DNA of 64,000 nt from Falciphora oryzae (lineage: Eukaryota; Ascomycota; Sordariomycetes; Magnaporthales; Magnaporthaceae), in contig JNVV01000038.1 in NCBI GenBank assembly GCA_000733355.1, forward strand, positions 1 through 64,000, read 5' to 3'. The translations under genes and the position numbers were made by a program. This document shows positions 1 to 10,586 of the stretch, one piece after another. Within the stretch, counting starts at the first letter, position 1, and every line of letters starts with the position of its first letter. Below the pieces are notes generated by a model, which was not told the DNA's origin, ran no database searches, and saw only the letters and a program-made list of their open reading frames with translations.

Positions 1-195
1 GATTGCTGGTGCAGGTGGAAGGCGCGCCGATTAGGAAGGAAGTCGCGCCGATTGCTGGTGCAGGTAAAAGGCGCGCCGATTGGGAGGGAAGTCGCACCGA
101 TTGCTGGTGCAGGTGGAAGGCGCACGTGGTAGGTGGGAGCCGCACCGATTGCTGCTGCACGTGGTGGAAGTGTTAATTGAGCAGAATCGTCGACA
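1..195. repeat. 49-bp tandem repeat (minisatellite-like)
   Basis: A unit beginning GATTGCTGGTGCAGGTGGAA recurs at 1, 50, 99 and about 147, a period of 48-49 bp, with variants GGCGCGCCGATT and GTCGCACCGATT inside the unit. The fourth copy is diverged and runs into the next repeat. The array is cut by the window edge, so its true length is unknown. Short open frames across it are by-products of the repeat and no gene is supported. Confidence 0.8.
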
Positions 196-660
196 ATCGC
201 CTCCCGCACAACGCTGGGTGCATCAATATCCTAAGCATCCCAAATGGGATCGCCTCCCACGCAACGCTGGGTACATTAATATCCCAAGATTGCACGTGGC
301 GGAGGTATCAATTGAGCAGAATCGTCGTTAACGATCGTCTCCCGCACAAGGCTGGGTGCATCAATATCCCCAAGCATCCCAAAATGGGATCGCTGTGACT
401 GTCTCGCCACAGGCCATACGCCCAGTGGCACCGCCACCGCTGTGGGATATGTGGGGCAAATACAGGAATGCAAGCCACACAGATCGCGACAACTTCAGGC
501 GCGTGTCGCACCAGCGCGACCGGCGCCATTTTCTTTTTTTTTTTCTCTTCAATGTACAATCTTCGTTTATAGCGCCAATGCAAAGCCCTCGTGCCTCCAT
601 TAGTCTGGCCCGCAACAATCACTTCCCCCACGCGACGCTGGGTGCATTCATTTGGTGGTA
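158..660. repeat. Second repeat family, copies about 132 bp apart
   Basis: A segment starting CACGTGG and ending AATGGGATCGC occurs at 158-253 and again at 293-393. Its core (CTCCC then CAACGCTGGGTGCATCAATATCC) also appears alone near 251-289 and, more diverged, near 622-655. The CGCACCGATT motif of the first array returns near 672. The region to about 800 therefore looks like eroded tandem repeat rather than coding sequence. Confidence 0.65.
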
Positions 661-827
661 GGGGAGGAGGCGCACCGATTGGAGGCAATCGGGGCGAGTG
701 GTGGTGGAGCCGAAGTGGAGACTGCGGGAGCCAATGGGAAGGCTGGGGAGCAATGGGTGCGAGTCGCACCGGGAGAAGCATACCAGTAAGGGAAAGCACG
801 ATAGACCACGCCTAGGTTTCAGACTCG

Positions 828-3765
828 TTGGTCGTTTATTACGAAGGAAGAGACCCAGAAATAGGAGGGTCTAACCACCACCCACAGGTGATCAGGATCG
901 AGACAGGGCAGGAACCGCTCCGGCAGCGCCAAACCGAAGGCTGGGTATGGAAGGAGGTCGACACCGACCCAAAGAACGACAAAAGGAAGGCCTTATACCT
1001 CGCGGAACAATTTATCCAAACAGGCGATATTACTACAAAGGAGGAACTAAACGAAGCCGTTAACGCGCTAATAAAACAGCTTACCAGGGTCGCAAACGAA
1101 CTGGCACCGAAGCGCAAAGCGGCAACCAAGTTTAAACCAGCACCCTATTGGACGACCAAACTGACGATATTGTTAAAGGAAACGAAACGGTGCCGGCGCG
1201 AATACACCCGGGACAAGATACAAGCAAGCCACGACAAATTAAAGGAAGCAAACAAGGCTTTTATTAAGGAAAAAAGGAAGGCCGCAAACGCACATTAAAA
1301 AGGGTTTATTAAAAACATATTAAAAAATCGTAAAGCCACGTTTTGGAACGTCGAAAGGTGGGCAAAACTAAGGAGCCACCGTAGGCGAAACCCCACCAAG
1401 CTACCGGACCTGGCCCGCCCCGGGCCAGGACTGGGGGAGGCAAATACACACGAAAAAAAAGCGAGTATCCTAACGACCAAATTTTACCCCAACCCCCCTA
1501 CAAACCTTTCCGATATCGAAAATACATCGTTCGAAAACGAAACGTTCGAAAACGCTTTCGAAATAGATAACAGCGTGGACGAGGACGGTAGCGCGGTGCA
1601 CCAGGTCCTATCCCGGGTTAGGAACTGGAAAGCCCTAAAGCCTAACAACCTACCGAATGGACTGCTAAAAGCGTGCGGCGAACTTTGCTGGCAGGCATTA
1701 TCAAAGCTGGCAAACGCCAGCTTCGAACTCAAGTATTTCCCGAAGCGGTTCCGGGAAGCATTTACGGTTGTAATCCCTAAGCCCGAAAAAACAATTACGG
1801 AAAGGAAAACGGCAAGGGGCTAAAAACCGATAGCACTTTTATTTTCGATTTCGAAAGTTTTCGAAGCTATTGTGGAACAAAACATCGCTACCGAAGCGGA
1901 AGCGAAGGGATTTTTACCCGATAGCCAGATGGGAAATAAAGCCAACCGGAGCACAGAACTGGCAATCCGATAAGTTACGGAATCGGTGATTACAGCGTGG
2001 AACCATAGCGCTACCGCATCGTTACTGCAATTGGACCTTTTAGGCGCTTTTGATAGCGTAAACCACGTAAGGCTTTTAAATACATTAAAAAAACAGGGGT
2101 TCCTATTAGAAATAGTGAAATGGATTAGAAGCTGGCTTATAGGGAGGACGGCACGTTTCCGGTTCGATGGAAACACGTCAGCAACAATCCTAGTCCACGC
2201 GGGAGTACCTCAAGGGTCGCCCCTATCACTTATTTTATTTATCCTTTATATCGCGTTATTATATAAAAAGCTGGAAGCGATACCGGAAATTACGGTCGTT
2301 GGCTTCGCCGACGACACAAACCCTTTGGCCACAGCCGGGACCACGGCGGAAACGTGCCACCTCCTCACACGCGCGTAGGAAGTATGCCAAAAATAGGCAG
2401 CCAAAATAGGAATGTTTTTTAACGCAGCAAAGACGGAGCTAATCCATTTCTCCAAAACGCCGAACCCGTCCCGGGTTCGGTTAAGTGACAGCGAGGTTGC
2501 ACCAAGCGAATTTGCAAAATTCCTAAGGGTTTGGCTCGACCGAAAATTAAACTTCCAAGCACACCTGGAAAAAGCTAGAGGCAAATAGGAACGACAATAG
2601 CTGGCTTTAACCAAATTCGCGGCGGCAACGTGGGGGAGCAGCCTCGCTAAAGTAAAACAATTGTACGCGGTGGTATACCGCAACGCGCTAGCGTATAGAG
2701 TAACGGCGTTCCACCTACTAACGGAAGTTAGGGGACGGCCCCGAAGCGTTACTAAAAAGCTTGCGAAAAAACAGCGGGCTTATTTAAGGGTAGTGGCGGG
2801 GGCATACCGAGCGATATCCTTAGCGCATTTGGAAATAAAAACCTATACCCCACCTTTGGATTTATACTTGAACGAAAAGGTACTTAATATTGAAAAGAGA
2901 TAAGGAGATACTAGGATAACGGAAATAGTAAACAAAGCTACCGAAAAGGTAGCGGAATGGCTCCGATTTAATGGGTTTAAGCAATTTAAAAAAAGACCGC
3001 ACCTATACAGCGGGATTGCGAAAAGAGAATGGGTAACAAGATGGGATAGGAACGATATAGAACCGGAATTACGCCGGCGCGAATTAAGCTCCAAAAATAA
3101 CTGGAAGTTACGCAATAAATACAAAAGGCATTGGAACCCAAACGTTACTTTTAAGTGGAAGCTTAAAGCGAAGTGCGTAGCTGAAACCGCTAAAAGGGCG
3201 AACCGATACCGGGGCACCTGTCCCGCCGACGACGCCCAATTTACGGAGGAAGTTTTGGAGTACCACGAAAAGCTGCTAAAAACCCACAGCTCCTTAGCAA
3301 TCCAAATTCGTACAAAAAAACTAGGATTAAATGCTTTCCTTTTCAGCAGGAATGTATTTGACGCGGTAACGCCCTTGTGCGAATGCGGGAACGGGCAAAA
3401 AGAAACAATATAGCACGTGTTAACATAATATGCCAAATGGGATTGGGCGCGGACCGGTACCGGTTTAAATTTGGTTTTAGGCCAAAAAGCATATTTCGAA
3501 ATATGGGAAAAAGGCGAAAAAATATACGCGATCGTATTAAAAATGATATTTCGCATAGGGAGATTATTAGATTTTAGGGTAGCGAAAAAGCTAAAGCGTA
3601 TCGAAAGGGAAAGAAAAGCGGCAACGCGATAAATAGAACGCTACTAAGCCGGATTAAAACACCTACCGGAAGCCGTATAAAGAAAAACGCCGAACGAAAG
3701 CACTAAAAAAAAGGACAAAAGAAAAAGCAGAATTAGGATAGGGACCAAGCCGCACTAAAAACGAA
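828..3765 (+). mobile_element. Degenerate LINE (Tad1-like non-LTR retrotransposon), 5'-truncated
   Basis: One plus-strand frame, broken by TAG/TAA stops, reads as the second ORF of a fungal LINE. It starts at the end of the endonuclease domain, where the expected SDH motif reads SNH (about 870). A reverse transcriptase follows at about 1575-2500 with LDLLGAFDSVNH, GVPQGSPLS and the catalytic FADDT (near 2311). A C-terminal LCECGNGQKET segment near 3375, followed by HVLT after a stop, fits the C-terminal zinc-knuckle region of fungal LINEs. Most of the endonuclease and any ORF1 are missing. Stops fall where TGG or CAG/CAA would be expected, consistent with RIP. The element cannot encode a functional protein. 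Both ends are approximate. Confidence 0.85.
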
Positions 3766-5989
3766 GCCATCACTTATTGTCGTTATTATTACCTTCGTTG
3801 TCCATATCCCGAAACATTTTATTAGCAACCTCTTTCCGGGCATCCCAAAGGTATTTATTAAAGGTATCGGGGACTTTCGACTTTTTATCAAGCATTTCGA
3901 ACTGGCAAAGGAAAAACGGTTAGCGGGCCGGAACAAAAACGGAAAAAAAGCGAAACGAAGGGACGTACGCGGAATTTGGCACGTTCTAAAGCCAACTTCT
4001 CCATTTTCAAACGATTGGACTGATCCTATTAGGAAACCAGGGCGGAAGCCCAGCCAAAAAGAGCCTAAGTTGGAAAAACCATGTTGCCGGACGGGGACCG
4101 GACCAAAGCAAAGCTATTACCGGCAACGGAAAAAAGGATATTGCCTAAACCGATAGGAAACGGAAAAGGACGGGAAAAACCCGAACCAAAAGGGATACCG
4201 GAACGTTTGCCGAGGTCTTTCGCAACGCGCGAGTAGGCGGCGATAGCGTCAATTAGGACGCTATGAGCTTTTTGTTACAAACAAATAACTAGGGTTAGTT
4301 AAAAGAACGCCGGAATTAGGGCGGAACAAAGGCGGGATAAACCCAAGCACAAGTCTTTTTGGCGGGAGACGCAACGTTAAAGGCAGCTTTGTTTTTAGGC
4401 AGGATAAAGATATATTTGGTATGCGCTTTAAGCATATAGGCGACGGCCTTTTCGGTTCCAACGGGAGGCTACCGGGTCGTAAGCGAAACGGAATCGGGAA
4501 AAAAAGGGAATGAAAGAGGAAAACTTACCTGTTGGTAGAAGCCGCGAAAAACGCTGCAAAAAGCGCAGGTTAAACCTTTGGTGTTTACGAAAAGAAGGTT
4601 AGTACCGAGCAGGGAACGGAGCGGAAAAGGGACGCATTCGACCGGTAGCTGCAGGCCCGGATAGCGCCGGCACTTTCGGTGCCGTTCGCCAAGCGCTAAA
4701 GGCAACCAACATAAATAGTAACCTTGGGATTGAAAGAAAAGTTAGCAAAACGACGGGGAAAAGAGCCGGAGGAGGAGCGGCAACGTACGATTTTAGTTGC
4801 GAATATGAGACGTAACTTAAGGGAACTTTTAAAGCGGCGTTATATTTTACCTAATAGTAAAGGCGATACGGCTACAAAATAACGAAGTTAGCGAAAAGAG
4901 CGCAAACGTAAGTGAAGCGGGAAAGGAACGCTTACGGCTTTAAGGCGAGGATTGACGGATTCGGGGACTTCGTCGCCGCCGTCGTTTTAACGCGGAGAAA
5001 TAGGCGCGGTAGATATGGTGGAGGAGCCGAAAGAAAAAACCGAAGCAAAGGAGATACCGGTAAGGTAAAGGCACGATCGCGTGTAAGAAAGCAGTGGCAG
5101 GTGTGGTAGTAGTGGTGGTAGTGAGGGTGAAAAAGGAAGGAAAGGAAAGAAAAAGATTTGGAGGAAGGAGGCCTATTTGTAGGTAGGGAAGGCGGGGCGG
5201 CACCGGGCCGTAGGAGGAAAGTGGAAGAAAGGTGACAAATCCGGAAGGCACGACCAATACCGTCGATGATATAGCGAAAAGCTACACCGGGCCCGAAACC
5301 TACGAGGATAAAAACGATGGCGTGACATAAGGCAAGCTACAAAGCCGGAACCGACCCGTAACTACGGAAGAAACCTCCCGAAGTGGAGCTAAAAGCACCG
5401 TCCAGGAACCGGCCACTTCGGCCGAGGAAGGTGATTTACCCCGAATTACAAACACAACAAACATACCGGGAAGCAAAAGCGGGCCGCCAGCGGCCCGGTT
5501 ATTTTAGGGCAACAGCTGTTAACTAATAAGGGGATAGCCCTAATAGCGCCGCCTCGCCCGGAGGAAAGGGCGAGGCGGTAACGCCCCGGCCGCGGCACGA
5601 TTTCCTTGCGTCACTATATTACAATCACCTTTTTCCTTAAATTTACCTTTTTCCTTAAGTCACCTATAATTACAAGGACGTTTTCGCGTAAAGACTTTTA
5701 AAAAGCAGGCGTGGGAAGAAAAGCAGACGGCAGCACTGTTTAATATAGGAAGCACCGTATACGAAGAGCAGATATGGTTTTTCCGCCCAGGAGGCGGGCC
5801 GTTAGCGACCCGCCGCCAAGGGTTTTTACATGTACACTAAAAGAGGGACCGAGGTCTAATTAGACAGAACGGAGTATAACTAAATAAATAATAATTAAAT
5901 GTAATCTTCCTAAATATAGTAAAATTTAAGCGTAAATTAAGCGAGTTATTTAATTAAAAAAAGCCGTGCCCAGTATGAGATTTTAAAAT
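3766..5989. other. Unclassified degenerate repeat-like DNA, no gene seen
   Basis: About 2.2 kb with no convincing frame on either strand. The first half is purine-rich with many short frames; the second half turns AT-rich from about 5860. It lies between the LINE and the pogo element, so it is probably another transposon or insertion debris mutated beyond recognition by eye. I found no terminal repeat, reverse transcriptase, integrase or transposase motif. Confidence 0.5.
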
Positions 5990-6030
5990 GCGCGACTCGG
6001 TGGTTTGCGCGACTCGGTGGTGAACCACGT
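5990..6030. repeat. Solo pogo-type terminal repeat, right-end orientation
   Basis: Two 17-bp subrepeats GCGCGACTCGGTGGTTT and GCGCGACTCGGTGGTGA (5990-6006, 6007-6023) are followed by ACCACGT and a TA dinucleotide. This is the same layout as the right end of the intact element at 8023-8063, but with GCGCGA in place of GGCCCA. No matching left end is visible to its left, so it is probably a remnant of a different copy. Confidence 0.7.
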
Positions 6031-6044
6031 TATATTTAACTAAA

Positions 6045-6199
6045 TAAGAAATTTAATTTAATTTTCTTAGATTTTTCCCGTTACCGTTTTAAGCTAATTT
6101 GCATATTTTGCATATTTTACACGGTGTATTTTACAGTGTTATAAACTAACCTTAAAAGGGCAATGCAAAAAATCTAAGAAAATCAAATTAAATTTCTTA
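6045..6199. mobile_element. Small palindromic element (MITE-like)
   Basis: A 32-bp arm starting TAAGAAATTTAATTT (6045-6076) is repeated in inverse orientation at 6168-6199, with about 91 bp of AT-rich spacer. No coding capacity. It sits exactly between two oppositely oriented pogo-type terminal repeats (5990-6030 and 6204-6243), so the whole 5990-6243 stretch is one long imperfect inverted repeat. It could be a separate MITE or the fold-back product of two pogo ends. Confidence 0.6.
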
Positions 6200-6203
6200 T
6201 TTA

Positions 6204-8063
6204 ACGTAGTTTACCACCGAGTGGGCCAAACTACCGAATGGGCTACCCACACCCAACTTTTAATTAATTAACGCGCATGCCAACCCAATAACGCCAGGAA
6301 TTTATTTAAATTATTCGGAATTGTATATATCGGACGTTTTTATTTCTTCCTAACAAGTGCGCGCATTATGTCCGGTTTTGCCGCACGTGCTATATCGCCG
6401 ACGAATTATCGTTGCTTTCTTTTCCTAACCCCTATAATCGCGCATTTTTTGCTATAGCTATCCATTTAGCTCTTGCTGGTCCAAAACATTTCGTACCTCG
6501 TCGATAGTAAGTAACCCTCCAAATCGGACACGTGTTTTTTTGGCCTTCCGGCGTTTATTTAATGCTTCGTTCGCTTTTCGAAACGTAAATATTTCGGCTC
6601 GGAAAAGGGCTACTTCGTACATTATCGCTTTCGTTCCTTTTGCAATTTAATCCACAACCGCCAACACGGGTATCGGAAAGCTGCCCTAGTAATTAGTAAT
6701 TCGAATTTTAATATATTCGGATTACGCAGTTGCTTTTTTAACTATCCGCGGCGTTTTGGAAATCCAAAATTTAAGGTCGTTCAAAGGCGTTTTCGGGGGA
6801 GTTGGAATTCGTAACCTTACATTTAGCTTTTCTAAAACCGAATTCGGATTAAAAGGAATAAAGCCAGCCTTTTAAAAGCCTTTTTAAATGTTTTTTTAGT
6901 TATAAAGTTTAAAAATGCCGCTTTAAACGCCGAAAGGAACTCGACCTTAGTTACGTAGTTAACGTGCAACCTTATTAAATCCTTAATTTATTAACCGTAC
7001 GCCTTTTTTATTAAACTAAAGCACCTAACGTTAAGCGGTTAAAAAAAGCGAAATAAATGCGGAAATATATAAAGCGTAACGATATTATGTTTTTGGTAGT
7101 AAAGTTCGAAATCCGTCGAATGGTAGCTTTCGTAGCCGTCTAGTACTAACAAACGATGTAACCCCGTAAAACGAGCTACAATGTGTTTATCGAAATGCCG
7201 AATCCATTTCAAACCAAATTCGTTCGTAATTTATCCATTAAAACTCGTTGCAATAACCTAATCGCGCGGAAGGTTAGTTTCCGAATACCAATTGGCTAAA
7301 TGGTATTACCTTTTAACGATAATAAAAAGGGGGATCGCTTAACCGTAATAGTTAACCTTTTAAATAATTGTAACCTATTCCCGGTTATTAGGCTGGACCA
7401 GTTTTGCTTTGCTACGGCTTTCCGATATTGTAATAACCATAACGGCCGCGATTATACCTATAAAAAAGCCGGTTTCGTTAAAATTATAAATGTCGTCATC
7501 CTAAATGCTATATTTATCGATAGTATTCCGCATAAAGTCGAACCACGCAGAAACAAGCTTGGGATTTTCGCATTTAGCCCTTTGGTAATCGTACTTTCGA
7601 ATCCAACGCGTACCAAGCTTTGCGCGGCGTTTAACGAACCTCGCGACCCAGTTGGTCCCGACGGCGCCCGCGTCGCGTTCGGCGAGCAATCGGTTGGCCA
7701 TATCTTTAACACCAGAAGGCCGGGGAGGGAATGCGCGAAAATCCAGCTCGAGTATGTATTTGACAAGCGCCTCCTTTTCGGATTCCGTTAATTTCCGGAC
7801 GTTGGGTTTACAGTCGCGTCGAGCAGGTTGGCCGCGCTTTCGACGCGTCAAAGTCGATCTCGCGACCGAATAGATTTTCGCAGCCTCCCGCACGCTGAGT
7901 TTCGGGTTGGATTGCAAAGCCCGAAGGGCAAGGACTACCCGACTTTCGTCGTTTCCTGTTGACATTGTTGTTGGTGGAGGAATTGGTCGCGAAAGAAGAA
8001 GTGTCGCGTGGTCGCGCGTTTTGGCCCACTCGGTGGTTTGGCCCACTCGGTGGTGAACCACGT
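6204..8063 (-). mobile_element. pogo/Fot1-type DNA transposon (Tc1/mariner superfamily)
   Basis: A 1,860-bp element bounded by terminal inverted repeats of about 40 bp: ACGTAGTTTACCACCGAG at 6204 and its diverged inverse complement at 8023-8063 (ending GGTGGTGAACCACGT). Both ends abut TA (6202-6203 and 8064-8065), the target duplicated by this superfamily. Size and TA target match fungal Fot1/pogo elements. Each terminal repeat holds two 17-bp subrepeats, probably transposase-binding sites. The single internal gene, on the minus strand, is broken, so the copy is non-autonomous. Confidence 0.88.
6311..7965 (-). pseudogene. Broken pogo/Fot1 transposase
   Basis: ATG at 7965 opens an N-terminal helix-turn-helix of the pogo type (NPKLSVREAAKIYSV) followed by a CENP-B-like DNA-binding part. 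The frame stays intact to a stop near 7503 and the remainder is readable through stops. The first catalytic aspartate of the DDE/D domain is replaced by Asn (YNFNETGF, near 7465). The second survives (LLVLDGYES, near 7135). The third is again Asn (PLNVRC, near 7030). A C-terminal knuckle remnant TCGKTGHNARTC (near 6370) has lost its first Cys to Tyr. These are G-to-A changes on the coding strand, as RIP makes. The downstream limit is my estimate, and at least one frame slip must exist because the span is not a multiple of three. Confidence 0.8.
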
Positions 8064-8162
8064 TAGTTAAATATAACATTTTTAAATTTGGTTAAATTTG
8101 TGTTTAAATTGGCCAAGTTAGCAAGGGTATCGAAAATCGCGTTTAACACGTGATTTCGAAGT

Positions 8163-8203
8163 GATCGACTCGGTGGTTTGACCGACTCGCTGGTGAACCA
8201 CGT
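8163..8203. repeat. Second solo pogo-type terminal repeat
   Basis: GATCGACTCGGTGGTTT (8163-8179) and GACCGACTCGCTGGTGA (8180-8196), then ACCACGT and TA, repeat the layout of the element's right end, 100 bp outside it and in the same orientation. The two subrepeats share an ATCGA/ACCGA-type start that differs from the other copies. It marks the border between the repeat block and the first host gene. Confidence 0.65.
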
Positions 8204-8317
8204 TATATAAATTTAAAAACCGGGCTGCAGCCGAACACGCTTTTATTCCTGTTTCGAAACGCTTATTACGTCCTTATTCGTAACTATTTGGTTTGGTTTC
8301 CAGCAACTTGTCCTTCG

Positions 8318-9961
8318 TTATTTTCCAACTCGGTAATCCTCGCAGCGATGGTGCCTTTCCAATCTGGAAGCCGTAATTGTGTTAGCAAAAAGTTCCTGTG
8401 GTGTGGAGGAACGGGAAAAAGAGGAATGCTTGCCTTTGGACCTCCAAGCTGGAACCTTGGCTTCAAACATCTCGTCGACCTCTTCAAGCGACTTGCCCGT
8501 CATTTCGGGCATAAAGAAGAAACCCCAAACGAGACCCGCCGCGCCGAGCGCCCCGTAAATAAAGCCGACGCGCGAGCCGAGGTTGGCAGGCTCATTTAGC
8601 AAATAAGGCAAAGAGAATGTGGTGGCGAAGTTGCTAATATTCGCCAGACTCCAAAACACCATGTTGGACTTGTCGCGCAGGGTGATGTGAGGGATTTCGG
8701 ATTTGACGACCTGCAGGCAGGACGCGTAGGACATGATGTATGTGGTGGGGAAAAGGACTGTCAAGGCGAGGATGCCTTCTTTAATCGGCCTAGTGAGTTT
8801 GGGAATGGTGCCAAGCCCGCCCATGACGATGAGAGAAGAGGTCGTAATAATGGCTCCGACAAAGAACATAGGGCGCCGGCCAGTCTTTTCGACGAAGGTA
8901 ATCACCGTCAAGCACCCGAAGCAGAGCAGGACGCGCTTAATCACGGTTCCGGTAAAGGGGTTCATGACATTGAGCTGCTTGAGGAAGATAGTCCCGTAAA
9001 CGGCAGCGAAGGGCATTCCCACAACTTGGGTGAGGATGGCGGCGATGGATCCGTGGATGGTGCGATGCAGGTTGGTGCCTTTCACCATGTCGGACCATTT
9101 TCCCTGGGTCGTTGTTTGCTGCACGGCCTCGAGGAGCAGCGTAGCCTCCTCCTCGGCTGGGTAGTCCTTCTCGACGGCGGAGAGGTACTTGATGTTCTGC
9201 ACGGCCTCGTCGTAGCGGCCTCTGCGGACAAGCCAGCGCGGCGACTCTGGCACTAGCCAGCAGAAGCAGAGGACCAGGGTGGGCCAGATGAGGATCAGGC
9301 CAAACGACACCTGCCACGAGGCATCACCGTGGTACTCGCTGGTGAACTGGGTGACTATTGCGGCAATGAGGCCGGCAAAGACGTGACTGAAGGTGTAGGT
9401 GGCGACCATGGTACCACGAACCGGGGCGGGGACTATCTCTCCCAAAAACATGGGGATCAGCCAGGCCTCCATGCCGACATGGCAGTAGAGGACCATGCGG
9501 CCCGCGAGCATCTGGCCGAAGGTGCCGGAAGTGACGCAGATGATGGTGCCGGTGATGCAAATGAGGTTCATGCCGACGAACAGCTTCTTGCGCCCGAACC
9601 GCTCGCCGATAAGCGAGCCGACGACGACGCCGATGGCGTAGGCTATTAGGGGAACCGAGTTGAAGATGGCGAGGTTGGTCGAGGTGAAGCCGTATTTCTT
9701 CTGACCTGGAAGGAACTCGCCGAACCTGCGCTCGAAGGCTGCCCGGTTGGAAAACAAGCAGTCTGTCAGTAGGAGTTCTGTTGTTTGGAGGTGCTCCTTG
9801 CATAGATGCTTACCGTCCATGGCCTGTGTGGTGTTGACAATGCTCGTCTCGAAGCCATAGCTGAACACGGACGTGCCCATGACAATGACTGCGAGGAGCA
9901 AATTGCTCGTGATGTGCTTGCTAACACGAGCATTGTGCTCCTGCATAAAGTTGCGGAGCAT
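8318..9961 (-). CDS. MFS sugar-porter family transporter
   Basis: A 547-residue intronless membrane transporter, predicted to move a sugar or similar polyol/acid with protons across the plasma membrane. Sugar-porter signatures appear in order: GERFGRKK between TM2 and TM3, the loop-6 PESPRWL, and VEKTGRRP in the second half, with about 12 hydrophobic segments. A gene-specific loop follows TM1 (about residues 40-85). The start is placed at ATG 9961 (MLRNFMQEH), where the family's N-terminus begins; the frame stays open upstream to 10309 but that part is not transporter-like. It is divergent from the arylsulfatase across 625 bp, suggesting co-regulation. Its stop lies only about 115 bp from a transposon end, and the last ~35 residues look atypical. 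Substrate is unknown. Confidence 0.85.
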   Translation of the reverse strand: MLRNFMQEHNARVSKHITSNLLLAVIVMGTSVFSYGFETSIVNTTQAMDGKHLCKEHLQTTELLLTDCLFSNRAAFERRFGEFLPGQKKYGFTSTNLAIFNSVPLIAYAIGVVVGSLIGERFGRKKLFVGMNLICITGTIICVTSGTFGQMLAGRMVLYCHVGMEAWLIPMFLGEIVPAPVRGTMVATYTFSHVFAGLIAAIVTQFTSEYHGDASWQVSFGLILIWPTLVLCFCWLVPESPRWLVRRGRYDEAVQNIKYLSAVEKDYPAEEEATLLLEAVQQTTTQGKWSDMVKGTNLHRTIHGSIAAILTQVVGMPFAAVYGTIFLKQLNVMNPFTGTVIKRVLLCFGCLTVITFVEKTGRRPMFFVGAIITTSSLIVMGGLGTIPKLTRPIKEGILALTVLFPTTYIMSYASCLQVVKSEIPHITLRDKSNMVFWSLANISNFATTFSLPYLLNEPANLGSRVGFIYGALGAAGLVWGFFFMPEMTGKSLEEVDEMFEAKVPAWRSKGKHSSFSRSSTPQELFANTITASRLERHHRCEDYRVGK

Positions 9962-10586
9962 GGTGAGTGGATTAGTCGGAAACAAGCCGTTGTGCTCTGG
10001 CTCACGCCGCCTGGGTGTGCCACTCGGGACGAAAAAGAGAACAAAAAAAAGAGAGCCAAATGGCGGCACCAGCGGTGTAGCAACAAAGTCTTCTTGAAGA
10101 TAAACACGGGGCGGAGGCAGGACAGATATAGGGATGGCGTGCGGGATGGCGAGCCAGACCCCCGGCAATGGCGACAACGAATCTGGGGAAACCACCCGCC
10201 AAGACTGCCTCAAGCGGAGTGAATGCGGAGAAACGACCCCCGCACAACTGCTACGGGGCTGCATCCCCGACGGGTCCCCATGGGGCCGTAGCCAAGGTTG
10301 TCCTTGCATTCGTATCCCTGCTCCCTGCTAGGTGCCCAACCACTTCGCCCAAGCTGGTTGCCCCCCCCTTGGCTTTTGTCGCGCAGCCAGTAAGGGGACG
10401 GGCTCGGCTTCCTCCCCGAGTCTACGCGGATCTCCGAGGCCCTGTTTGCGCCGAGGGCCGTTGCTCCCCGAGCCAGCGCGGGGGCTTTTAAGCTTTCCGT
10501 TTGCCCCCCTGGCGTTTCGATCTCCCTCTCGTGTCGATAGTTCCCTCCCCAAGATCCAAGAAAGACGACAGCCCTAAAGACGCACC
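9962..10586. promoter_or_regulatory. Shared divergent promoter region (transporter / sulfatase)
   Basis: 625 bp between the starts of the minus-strand transporter and the plus-strand sulfatase, with no gene of its own. Both 5' leaders must lie here. I did not recognise a specific operator. A divergent pair separated by a region this short is often regulated together; that is inference. Confidence 0.45.
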
